Shown here one piece after another: positions 39,288-49,739 of a stretch of 64,000 nucleotides of DNA. The notes under the pieces were generated by a model, which saw nothing but the letters and a program-made list of their open reading frames with translations, ran no database searches and had not been told where the DNA came from. The translations under genes were made by a program, and so were the position numbers. This DNA is from Xiphias gladius (Eukaryota > Chordata > Actinopteri > Istiophoriformes > Xiphiidae). Each line of letters opens with the position of its first letter. Position 1 is the stretch's first letter. The DNA lies in assembly GCF_016859285.1 (NCBI RefSeq), contig NC_053413.1, positions 16,387,501 to 16,451,500 on the forward strand, in the 5' to 3' direction.

Positions 39288-40706
39288 ATGCAGGCTCGCT
39301 ACTCCGTCTCCAGTCCCAACTCCCTGGGAGTCGTGCCGTACATCAGCAGCGACCCGAGCTACTACCGGGCCGCTGCCGGTGGGGGATACACGGGGATGCC
39401 TGCACCTATGAACATGTACTCTCACGCGGCTCACGACCAATACCCTGCCAGCATGGCCCGAGCGTATGGACCGTACACCCCCCAACCTCAGCCCAAGGAT
39501 ATGGTCAAACCCCCCTATAGCTACATCGCGCTCATCACTATGGCTATCCAAAACTCGCCTGACAAGAAGGTGACCCTGAATGGGATTTACCAATTTATCA
39601 TGGAGAGGTTTCCATTTTACCGAGACAACAAGCAGGGCTGGCAGAATAGCATCAGACACAATCTGTCTCTGAATGAGTGTTTTGTCAAAGTGCCCCGCGA
39701 CGACAAAAAACCCGGTAAAGGCAGCTACTGGACCCTGGACCCGGACTCTTACAACATGTTCGAAAACGGGAGCTTCTTGAGGAGGAGGCGGCGGTTCAAA
39801 AAGAAGGACGCGCTGAAAGAGAAAGAAGAGCGGCTGCAGAAGGACCTGCCGCCGAGGCAGCAAGGCCGGGAGCAGGAGCAGCCGGTGCAGGGCTCCCAGC
39901 CTGTGAGGATCCAGGATATTAAGACTGAGAACGGCACAGTCACGCCACCGCAGGCCGACTCCCCTTCTTTGAGCACCGTGCCCAAGATCGAGAGCCCGGA
40001 CAGCAGCAGCATGTCCAGCGGGAGCCCTCACAGCATCCCCTCCAGTAGGTCCATCGGCATGGACAGCTCCGAGCACCACCAGCACCACGGCCAGGCCTCG
40101 ACGCAGGGCTTCAGCGTAGACAACATCATGACCTCCCTCCGGGGGTCTCCACAGGGGGCCACAGAGCTCACCTCCAGCCTCACCGCCTCCACCAGGACAG
40201 GTATAACACCGTCTTTGTCCCTAAACTATTCGCCAAGTCAGACATCTGTCTATAGTTCACCCTGTAACCAAAACTCCATCTCCACTACCTCCAACGCAAC
40301 CTATCATTGTAACATGCAAGCCATGAGCTTGTACGCCGGGGACAGATCTAGCCACTTGGCACCGAGCACCACCGTGGACGAAACGTTGCCAGATTACTCA
40401 GTCACAACCACCTCATCCTCCCTGACCCACGGTAATCTAAACTCTGGGCAGGAGGGCCACCATCCCCACCAAGGGAGGCTGACCTCATGGTACCTCAACC
40501 AGGCCGGAGACCTGGGCCATCTGGGCGCAGCTTACCCAGCACAGCAGCAGAACTTCCACTCCGTCCGAGAGATGTTTGAATCCCAGAGAATTGGCTTGAA
40601 TAACTCACCGGTGAATGGGAATAACAGCTGTCAGATGTCGTTCCCACCGAGCCAGTCCATCTATCGCACTTCGGGAGCTTTCGTATATGACTGCAGCAAG
40701 TTCTGA
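39288..40706 (+). CDS. foxc1: Forkhead box protein C1
   Basis: A single-exon gene of 472 residues. The ATG at 39,288 gives the invariant FOXC1 N-terminus [20 protein letters not shown]; the frame is open for 33 more codons upstream but has no ATG there. The forkhead domain spans about residues 73-168: [15 protein letters not shown], recognition helix [19 protein letters not shown], then [20 protein letters not shown] and a basic [11 protein letters not shown] that acts as nuclear localisation signal. The conserved [14 protein letters not shown] segment is at about 273-286, and the C-terminal activation-domain end [14 protein letters not shown] is intact. FOXC1 directs periocular mesenchyme, neural crest, somite, vascular and kidney development, and human loss causes Axenfeld-Rieger anomalies. 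The long Ala/Gly/Ser tracts of human FOXC1 (553 residues) are largely absent. The length is closer to zebrafish Foxc1a than Foxc1b, a weak hint to the a copy. Confidence 0.98.
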   Translation: MQARYSVSSPNSLGVVPYISSDPSYYRAAAGGGYTGMPAPMNMYSHAAHDQYPASMARAYGPYTPQPQPKDMVKPPYSYIALITMAIQNSPDKKVTLNGIYQFIMERFPFYRDNKQGWQNSIRHNLSLNECFVKVPRDDKKPGKGSYWTLDPDSYNMFENGSFLRRRRRFKKKDALKEKEERLQKDLPPRQQGREQEQPVQGSQPVRIQDIKTENGTVTPPQADSPSLSTVPKIESPDSSSMSSGSPHSIPSSRSIGMDSSEHHQHHGQASTQGFSVDNIMTSLRGSPQGATELTSSLTASTRTGITPSLSLNYSPSQTSVYSSPCNQNSISTTSNATYHCNMQAMSLYAGDRSSHLAPSTTVDETLPDYSVTTTSSSLTHGNLNSGQEGHHPHQGRLTSWYLNQAGDLGHLGAAYPAQQQNFHSVREMFESQRIGLNNSPVNGNNSCQMSFPPSQSIYRTSGAFVYDCSKF

Positions 40707-40715
40707 CCAAAAAAA

Positions 40716-40718
40716 CAA

Positions 40719-40782
<64 letters not shown>

Positions 40783-40784
40783 GA
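40716..40784 (+). repeat. (CAG/CAA)n tract in the foxc1 3' UTR
   Basis: Nine bases after the foxc1 stop codon, and in the same reading frame, come two CAA, ten CAG and six CAA triplets, then CGA, three CAA and CGA. Translation past the TGA would add a glutamine run. The stop itself is intact and follows the conserved C-terminus, so this is annotated as 3' UTR. Confidence 0.93.
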
Positions 40785-41242
40785 AAAACGGCTCGATATT
40801 TTTCTCCTGGTGTTTGAACTCTTTCAGTAAAATTCAGCGTCCCCCATCCCCTGTCACCTGCCCACTCCTTATGGACTAATATGAGACAGAAAACAAAAAA
40901 ACAGAAAAGACTTGATCTTGGTTTTTCTAAAGAACAGTGTTACTGCAAATAACACGTAAGTCTCTCTTTGCTTTTGTGGCTTTATGTGATATGTTAAAGG
41001 TATGTCAGTTTTCATGGACGTGTAAATTGCATATAGTAATTTATTTCTAAACTGTAGCCGGATATTATGGACCAAACACCAAAAAGTGTTTCTAAATTGA
41101 ACTGCCTTAATTGTCCAAAAAATGTTCCATTATAAAAGTTAAAAAAAAAAAAAAAAAAAAAAAAGGAACGTGTATATCGCCGTACTATTTCAAAGATTCT
41201 TCATTTGTTGAACAGTATTTTGAAGGATTTGTTTGTTTGTTT

Positions 41243-41248
41243 AATAAA
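41243..41248 (+). terminator. foxc1 poly(A) signal
   Basis: AATAAA 537 bases after the stop codon, just after a (GTTT)n stretch and followed by TGT/T-rich sequence. It is the best poly(A) candidate. A 24-base genomic A run at about 41,141-41,164 precedes it. Confidence 0.7.
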
Positions 41249-42318
41249 TTGTCATTTTATGTGAGTTAAAGTTACGCCTCGTTTCTTACTTAGACTTGAA
41301 TACAGGCTAGTGATATTTTACACTCAGTCTGGCCCGTGTTAGTTTTGTGTGGAAGGTAAATAGGCCTCGTTATGAATCTGATCTGACCCCCCCCCCTCGA
41401 GATTTCATTTCTTCAACGGCGTGAGTTCATCGAAAAATATATTTTTGAAAAATTATTTGGACTCCAATGTGCCGCAATTACGCGGACCTTACTCGCACAA
41501 AAAGCTAATATTTATTTACTCATGGGAACAACGCTCTGGAAACATGTATTTCGTTTCTCATCTTCTTATTGGAGAATCCTTTAGGAAACGGAGGGGGGGG
41601 TGGGGGGAGAAAAAAAAGCCAATTAGTATCCATCGGCGTGCGCACGTCCAAAGAGAAGGTGCATTCAAAGGATGTGTTGTATTTCTAGGCTTTTAAACGT
41701 TTCTCAGTCAGTTTCATATTCAGTTCATATTTCCATTGTCCTATTAGAAAACGTGTGTCAGAGTTGATGTTGACCTCGCGGCCCAGACCTGAGAAAGATC
41801 CTGCGCACGGCGCGACTTTTGTTTTGGATCGCGCTGTGTGTTTACTGGCGCATGCCGCCGCTTACTTACTATCATACCACACATGCCAAAGATAGTCCCG
41901 TTGTCGCTTCAGGTTTGACGTTTGCGTTCTCACCGGTGTGACCCTACGCTGACGTGACCGGAGGCAGATACGACCGTCAGGTTTCAGCGTAGGCGCTGGG
42001 CTCATCCTACTGTGTCAGAGGGTTTGGATGTCCCGGCTAATTGCGAGAACGGGGAGATGTTGGACTGGCTTTATATGTTCGAAGTGTCAGATTGAGGTTT
42101 TATTGTAATCCTTGTTGGCAGTCGTTTTTAAACTAGCAGTTATAAAGGCTTTAACAGTTGGTTCCCCCTCAGCGTGAAAGGGAATCAGTCTCTTTTGATC
42201 ACATTCAATGACAACTCATAAATTCCCTCAAAATACGCATGTCTTTACTATTATTCGGTATATCAGTAGAAATTGTTTAAAGTAATTTATATATAATAGA
42301 TATCTATCAAACCAGCTT

Positions 42319-42414
42319 TTTAATTTAATTTAATTTCACTTAATTTAATTTATTTTAATCTAATTTAATTTAATTTAATTTAATTCAATTTATTTTAATT
42401 TAATTTAATTTAGT
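42319..42414. repeat. (TTTAA)n pentanucleotide array, imperfect
   Basis: About 19 TTTAA/TTTAT units with single-base variants. Confidence 0.92.
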
Positions 42415-43512
42415 TTTAAGATATTTACTGATAGCTGAAAGATATTTATTTAAAATCTCATTAATATATAGGCTACAGCATTTAAAAAAATATTAAAATG
42501 GTTTTTGCTCGGATAGACTGCACATGGCTACAGTTTACAAAAATGTTGTCAATAATAATAACAATAACAATAATAATAATAATAATGATGAGGATCACAA
42601 TAATTTTATGAAAAATTCAACACTGTAGACAGTTTTATTTAAATATTAGCTATAACATGGTAATAATATCAGCAATTGTCACTAAATAGGATAAAAAGAA
42701 TAATATCCAGTAATGAACGTAGCCTAATAGAAATAACAACACACATCCATAATTTGCACATTTAAATTCCAAACCGAGTTGCTTGATTTCTCTTTTACTC
42801 ACCAACATTATGAGGACAATTGGGACAATTCAGAGGCTTTTTGCTTAAGTTTCAGAAACAGAGGGGGGTGGCAACATGCCCCACAGACTGTGACAGTCAG
42901 AGCCCACGCATGATTCAGCAGCCTGTCATATTGCAACATGTAAACTGTGATTCCGAAGACCCCTGTTTCTAAAATGTATGGTGGGTTAGGCGGGCTTATT
43001 CTTCATATCCCCTTCGGTCGTTTCAGGCCTTTAGATCAACAAGACGAGAGCGACGGCAACAATGAAGTAACAGATCTCAACAAAACATCTTGAGGGTAGC
43101 TGCAGGACGTGCATTTCTCAGACCACACAGGCCCTTTTACTGGCATGGTCTTTATTTTTGAAGCAAAAACGAAAAAGAGTGAATTGTTCAATGCGGCCAC
43201 AATGAATTCCTGCTCGTATGTGTCTCCCGGCTCTCCGATTGCACCAACTACAATCAGGCTCATAAAAGTCATTAGATACTTTCCCAAGTATAGGCCCAAT
43301 AAACAAACGTCGTGTTAGTCAAAAGATTGATGGCGCCCTCGCAGAATGGACCAGGTCAGGAAGGAATAAAATTCAATCAGAGAGCTGGAATCGTTTTTCA
43401 TGAGAAGGAAAAGGCAGAGAGGGAGACGGGGGTCAACGAGGAGGATGTCGGCCGCCAGAGCACCATCAACAATGTAACAGGACATAGCAGAGAGGTAGAG
43501 AGAGTTTAACTT

Positions 43513-43513
43513 G

Positions 43514-43544
<31 letters not shown>

Positions 43545-43554
43545 TGTGTGTGTG
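43513..43554. repeat. (GT)n microsatellite
   Basis: GT array with one GAGT interruption. Confidence 0.95.
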
Positions 43555-43583
43555 ATTTGATTTGATATCCTTAAAGATGTAAA

Positions 43584-43642
<59 letters not shown>
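43584..43642. repeat. (AAT)n microsatellite
   Basis: About 19 uninterrupted AAT triplets. Confidence 0.97.
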
Positions 43643-44799
43643 GTACAATTAAAAAAGAAAAACAAGTTTACAAAAAGAGGCTACAGAACACACTGTGCAG
43701 AAACCGGTTGAAAAGCAGATTATAACTGGTACTTTTGTCACTGGGAGTGAACTGATACTGTAATTAGCAACGAGCCCATAGTTTGCTACGTGGTGCCCGG
43801 GGGCCTTCATCCGTCCCGAGGGGTCCCACAGCAAAATAGGTACAAATTTAATTTCACTTCCATTTCCCCTGTTTAGAGGAAGGAGTGGGACGACTAAGGG
43901 GTTGCTATTTTTGCTTTTACAGTTGTGCCCCCACCTATAAGGTACCGACAGTTATGGCAGCTATTTCAACAACAACAACAAGCCTAATTAGATGTTCCAT
44001 GCGGGCTAACTCTTCAAAACAGGGGCTTCTGTGTGGGGCCCCTTAACACGAAGACGTTTTGGGGACCCCTGTTTAAGCCTGTATAGAGGCTTTGCTCTAC
44101 TTTTTTTTTTCCCCTGAAACGTTCCGCCACATTCCTGAAAATGCACAACTTCCCTCACTGCTTTGGGTCAAATAGCAAAGACAAAAGCGTCTGTGGTGGC
44201 CACGTCTTTAATATTCAACAAATCCAAACCACGTCTCCGATTTGGATTCGTTACCTCGTGGGTTTTAAAAGGGCACATAAAATTATTTTCAAGGAACTTA
44301 GTCTTCTTTTGAGGTTATTTTGTCGCCGGTCGCTTCGCCTGATACATGATTTAAGATGAAGCAAGTAAGACGTTATTATTGGGGGGGGGGGTCCAAACCA
44401 TCTAAACCTGTTGTACAACAAATATTCTGAATTTGATCTGATACCCTCGAGTGCCAGGAGGCGAGCTGTACTGTGTTTTAGCCGGTGTGCTGGAAAAAAG
44501 AAATGCACATAAAAAGAAACCACTGCTCCCCAGCAGCTTATTATTATTTTAAGATGCATGGATACAATGTCGACTCAGTTACAAAATAATGTCACGAAAT
44601 GTACAATAAATGGCGACTGACGAGCAGAGAACAGTTTTAAACTTCACCCTGCAACCCTCAGTTTTGACACTATAAATATTATTACCTTGATAGGCGTGAC
44701 TATCCAAAGGGCAAATGAGTGTTAACAGGAATTACACTTAAATTATTGATAACTTCTGCTTTATTTATTTGATTGAAGTTAAATAAACTTGCGCCGTTG

Positions 44800-45790
44800 T
44801 ATCTCAGCGCAGCGAGGACTAGACGGGATGGAGTTTTCCTTAAAGTACTTCTCTCTGGTGCTTTTACGGCCGCAGGGATACTTAGAGAGCACCGAGTCCA
44901 TAGGGTACAATGCTTGCCACTTTCTGGTGATCTGGGAGCCGGTGATTATCCGGTCCTTGCTGGCCGTAAAGGGCGCCAGCCAGGCGTAAAATGCAAAGCA
45001 ACTGGGCCAAAAGCTTTTTTTTTCCCCAGAAGCAATCTCCGGCGAGGCTGCCTGCAAACGGAGCTGTGACGCGCTCGCTGCAGCTCATCCTATGCTCGGT
45101 TCAGTTTCAAAGGGGGAGGGCAGCGAGAGAGGGAGTAGAAGCCCCGAGGTCTCGCTGAGCCCCCGCAGACTCGTGTGCACCTGTGTGGCTGAGTGACCGG
45201 CTCAGCTCAGCTATACGGAAAACGCTGAGTTCTGTAGCCCCTGCGTTGCGGCGCACCGGGCCCGGGCTCTAAAACGCCATCTGCTTCCAATTACGAGTCC
45301 GCGGACGAAAAAACTCTGTCTGCTCTGCGGCCAAACGAGCGAAAGGTTGGAGGGCCACCACTTGTCTCTCAGAAGGAAAAAACAACCGCCGCACGCAGCC
45401 TCTCACCCCACACGTCTCATTTTAAAGACAAATGATAATTGTCAAAGAAATGATTCACGCGGCTTCGTCAAAACAGGCGCGGCGACCGAGGCGCAAACAA
45501 GGGCTTCTGGATTAAACAATGACCTTGAAATCACGCTTGCATCCTCAGGGCAAAAAGGGGTGAACTCACGCAGACCCCGAGAGCGCTGGGGTGGTGGGAT
45601 AATGGGGTACTGTGAATTCAGACCGGGGGAGGGGGGGGCGACCTGCGAATAACCCGACAGCCTTGGCGAGATACCTCCGAAACGAACAGAGTTGCCTTCA
45701 GGTTGCACAAAACCCGCTTTTCTGCAGTTCGGCCCTGCGGTTTCTAATTATAGCGCCTTTTTACGCACCGAGCACTTGAATGTCCCAATT
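44800..45790. promoter_or_regulatory. CpG-rich island about 4 kb downstream of foxc1
   Basis: CpG and overall GC density rise sharply here relative to both flanks (for example the segment around 45,240-45,310 and 45,470-45,480). The island contains an open minus-strand frame of 92 codons (45,057 down to 44,779) ending in TAA, with AATAAATAAAGC on that strand about 10 bases beyond the stop. No protein family is recognised. It could be the promoter of an unannotated transcript, a regulatory element of foxc1, or the edge of another gene. Confidence 0.45.
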
Positions 45791-45799
45791 ATGCCGGCG

Positions 45800-47580
45800 T
45801 GACACACAGTAATTTACTGTGAAGTAGTTTAATTTTATGAATATATTTTTGAAGGTCTCATAGGCCTACCTGTAGACTTTACAACCTTCTTTTTAATCTG
45901 AACGGCCGGTTAGGAATAACGCGTCATTCTATCACAGGTGTGGGTCATAAAAGTCCATTCTTACATTTCTGTATTTGCTTATTCAATCCATTTTTGTTTT
46001 TAATTTTTCGAACATTCGAATATATAGAATCCCAACAATTATACACGTAAGGGAACGTGGTGTTTATTTTTAAAGTGTTAGGTATGTAGATATGTAAAAT
46101 GGTTTCCCTACCCTTCAATGGATTTAATGCCCTCAGCATTATTTTATTTTTTTTTACGTTTGTAAAACACACGATGTCTTGAGCTCATAGTAAAAAAATG
46201 TGACGCAACATTAAAAACATAAGTAGATCAGAACAGAATAAAATAGTTCAATTGAAAGATATAATAGGCTAGTGCAGTGTTTTCCTTTTGTTTTGTTTTT
46301 TTTTTCTTTGCCCTATCGATTAAAAATTCTGGCCCTGCCTCATGATATAAGTACTTACTGCGTATTACAACTCACATGAAAATAGGTAGCAAGCACACGG
46401 GGCTAAACACAGCAGACCTACATATATGCATTCAAATACAGAACAGGTTCAGTTCTGGTGGGCCGCTGACAGCAAACTCCCAGTCTCAACAAACTTGAAC
46501 TCTGTCACTTGTGCCATGAGAGGGCCGTTGTCAGAGCTGCCCAGCTACTGCTATTTGAGCCACAGTAGCAGTTGTCAGTGTCTTTCGTGGGTCTCATATC
46601 ATTTTATGGTGCAAGGCCGCCACTGAGCTATGAAAACATCAACAGCAGACTTAGAATGCGAGACTGACACAAAAGCTGTCGCTTCTTTTAATGTGAAGAA
46701 ATGTTTTACAGAAAATTAAAAAAAAAAAAAAATTGCAGCCAGGCCCCAACATCTTCTGGTTCGAAAATGTGAAGAAATATGTACAAACATTAGTTTCAAT
46801 ATTATAGAAAAATGAATATTTTAAATTAGAATAGGGTTATAAAATGCAAAGGCATTAGGTTTTTCCTTTATGCTGAAATTTTGTTCCTTGTAAAAAAAAA
46901 AAAAACGCTACTAAAAATAAGCAATACAAATTAAAAGTGAAAAATAAAAGCAACATAAATAAATAGAGACACTAACCTAATTGCTGACAATTATAACATA
47001 AATTCTCAGCAATTTTTTGAGGATTTTGAAGACCTCCCTTTTCATTAAATTCACTGCTACTATTACTCCTCAGCCATCAGAACCTGAGGCAAAATCAGAA
47101 AACTTTTGTTCAGGACAAGAAATTCATAAGAATATACAATTATTGAGACATAAATAAGGACATAATCTCACAATTAACACAAATTCATTTTCAAAGAATG
47201 AATTTGCCTCTGTTCGTTCTAAGTCCCACTACAAGGGCATCTATGCATATGCACATACATGCCGTCGTCATCAGTTTTTCCCCAGACTCTCCCCTGATCC
47301 TCACATCTTTTAAGCTCAGGGAGGCTGGTGGGTGTTATGTGCACCAAAAGAGGAGGAGACAGTGCTGGAAATGACCCATCTTAGCTTTGAGCCCTGAAGT
47401 CCCTCCGTGGAGGAGAAGAGAGAGTGTCATACCATCCAGAGGAAGAAACAGTGATGAATTGGGTTTCAGAGTAAATGTCATCTTCCCCTAAAATAGAAGG
47501 AAAAGTGGCTTCACACAGGAGGTGGATCACTGAGGAAAACAAGCTTGAAATTTGATTTTAATAGCAGGGTGATGGTGTTT
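45800..47580. other. AT-rich intergenic DNA
   Basis: No gene or recognisable element. Several poly(A) runs (for example at 46,716-46,732 and 46,890-46,905). Confidence 0.55.
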
Positions 47581-47582
47581 CC

Positions 47583-47585
<3 letters not shown>

Positions 47586-47627
<42 letters not shown>
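47586..47627. repeat. (GT)n microsatellite, left border of the tandem duplication
   Basis: About 21 GT units. It marks the left edge of copy 1 of the duplicated segment. Confidence 0.95.
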
Positions 47628-47628
<1 letters not shown>

Positions 47629-47966
47629 ATGTGTAGAGATGAAGCCATCTAAAGTCTTAAAGAAACCCATTAATTCCTGGCAGACTCAGTGTAGTGCTCC
47701 ACTGTGCCGTATTGAGAGATTATGAAATCATGTGTGTGTATTAGGGTTGTTTTTTTTTTAATGTGCGTGACCACCAAAACTGTCTGCAGCAGATTTCCTC
47801 TTGAATTATTTCCCACTAATTGCTTTGTCACATTTCCCCTCTCCTGCCCTCACTTTTATTTTGAAGTTCAGATGGCAGCAGTGATTGTGTAATCACAGCT
47901 CTGTGCTCTCCGGGACACTGAGACTGTACTAATCCAATGTAATGCACTTGATTTATTAAAAACAGA

Positions 47967-48003
<37 letters not shown>

Positions 48004-48523
48004 TCCATCAGAGATGAAGATATCTGATCACATATTAGCTCTGTCAATCACAAGAGGAGGTCTTCAGGTCATGAATTATCTGATGAAAAAGTTATGAAAA
48101 TTCAGAGCTACTACAAAAAATCAAAATGTCAACAATGACACATCCAATTAGGAAAATGTTGTGTCATTCTTTCCTCTTCTTTCTCCTCAGTCTCTGCTTT
48201 TATAATATTGTTGACAGATTTTATAAGTGATGTTTAGGTGAATGTGGTTCAGAAAAATCATCTTATTTATTTCATTTGCTGAATGAACTGCCTGCACAGG
48301 CTATTTCAATCATACATTTCTATTATTTATGTAATGGCACTTATTGTGGTGATTAAACATTACTTCAAGCTTGAAACATGAGCAAAAATGAAAAATGTCT
48401 TGATCTTAATCAGCAGTTATACATCAGTTTCCTTGCAGGTCAGTTAGAGCATGACTGATTGGCGTTGCCATGGTCTCAGCTTTATTCACAACACCGTGCT
48501 TCTGAAAGACTGACAATGACAAG
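47627..48523. repeat. Tandem segmental duplication, copy 1
   Basis: About 0.9 kb of unique sequence, starting GCATGTGTAGAGATGAAGCC and ending CTGACAATGACAAGG, repeated directly about 920 bases downstream. It contains an (AT)n tract at about 47,971-47,999. No coding frame. Confidence 0.97.
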
Positions 48524-48548
48524 GTGTGTGTGTGTGTGTGTGTGTGTG
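48524..48548. repeat. (GT)n microsatellite at the duplication junction
   Basis: About 12 GT units between the two copies, at the position expected for a breakpoint inside a GT array. Confidence 0.93.
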
Positions 48549-48886
48549 CATGTGTAGAGATGAAGCCATCTAAAGTCTTAAAGAAACCCATTAATTCCTG
48601 GCAGACTCAGTGTAGTGCTCCACTGTGCCGTATTGAGAGATTATGAAATCATGTGTGTGTATTAGGGTTGTTTTTTTTTTAATGTGCGTGACCACCAAAA
48701 CTGTCTGCAGCAGATTTCCTCTTGAATTATTTCCCACTAATTGCTTTGTCACATTTCCCCTCTCCTGCCCTCACTTTTATTTTGAAGTTCAGATGGCAGC
48801 AGTGATTGTGTAATCACAGCTCTGTGCTCTCCGGGACACTGAGACTGTACTAATCCAATGTAATGCACTTGATTTATTAAAACAGA

Positions 48887-48920
<34 letters not shown>

Positions 48921-49443
48921 AGATCCATCAGAGATGAAGATATCTGATCACATATTAGCTCTGTCAATCACGAGAGGAGGTCTTCAGGTCATGAATTATC
49001 TGATGAAAAAGTTATGAAAATTCAGAGCTACTACAAAAAATCAAAATGTCAACAATGACACATCCAATTAGGAAAATGTTGTGTCATTCTTTCCTCTTCT
49101 TTCTCCTCAGTCTCTGCTTTTATAATATTGTTGACAGATTTTATAAGTGATGTTTAGGTGAATGTGGTTCAGAAAAATCATCTTATTTATTTCATTTGCT
49201 GAATGAACTGCCTGCACAGGCTATTTCAATCATACATTTCTATTATTTATGTAATGGCACTTATTGTGGTGATTAAACATTACTTCAAGCTTGAAACATG
49301 AGCAAAAATGAAAAATGTCTTGATCTTAATCAGCAGTTATACATCAGTTTCCTTGCAGGTCAGTTAGAGCATGACTGATTGACGTTGCCATGGTCTCAGC
49401 TTTATTCACAACACCGTGCTTCTGAAAGACTGACAATGACAAG
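48548..49443. repeat. Tandem segmental duplication, copy 2
   Basis: Matches copy 1 throughout. The differences I can see are one A in an A run before CAGATTCA, the length and end of the (AT)n tract (48,890-48,918), CACAAG against CACGAG near 48,970, and TTGGCG against TTGACG near 49,382. The right end again runs into GT repeats. Confidence 0.97.
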
Positions 49444-49447
49444 GTGT

Positions 49448-49498
<51 letters not shown>
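49444..49498. repeat. (GT)n-(GA)n compound microsatellite
   Basis: A GT array of about 40 bases, with one TATG interruption, continues into seven GA units. It is the right border of the tandem duplication. Confidence 0.95.
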
Positions 49499-49653
49499 GT
49501 AGAGAGGGTGCACCCAAAGGCGTAGCTGTGTTCGACTGACAGTCTTGCAATCATGCATGCGGCTGTGTTTCACTTAGATTGTGATCAGTCTCTGCAACCA
49601 AAGTAGCAGGAAGCAGGGATTTACCTGCAACCCCTCTCCACCTCAACTACTAC

Positions 49654-49656
49654 CAC

Positions 49657-49731
<75 letters not shown>
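49654..49731. repeat. (CA)n microsatellite
   Basis: A CA run of about 78 bases with one CACGCA interruption at its left end. Confidence 0.97.
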
Positions 49732-49735
<4 letters not shown>

Positions 49736-49739
49736 TAAA

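Larger units (their letters stand above)
41260..44780. other. Intergenic DNA downstream of foxc1
   Basis: No gene recognised. The block at about 41,740-42,090 is GC-richer, unique sequence with an inverted repeat (see findings). The rest is AT-rich with pentanucleotide and trinucleotide arrays. Short frames at 43.0-43.3 kb on both strands are of unknown meaning and not supported as genes. Confidence 0.55.

Noticed and set aside
39261..40088. 275-codon open frame antisense to foxc1
   Set aside because: It mirrors the GC-rich foxc1 coding sequence and has no family resemblance. The sense strand encodes an intact conserved protein.
43036..43318. Overlapping open frames of 62-87 codons on both strands
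   Set aside because: No family recognised and frames open on both strands, which suggests chance or a non-coding conserved block rather than a gene.
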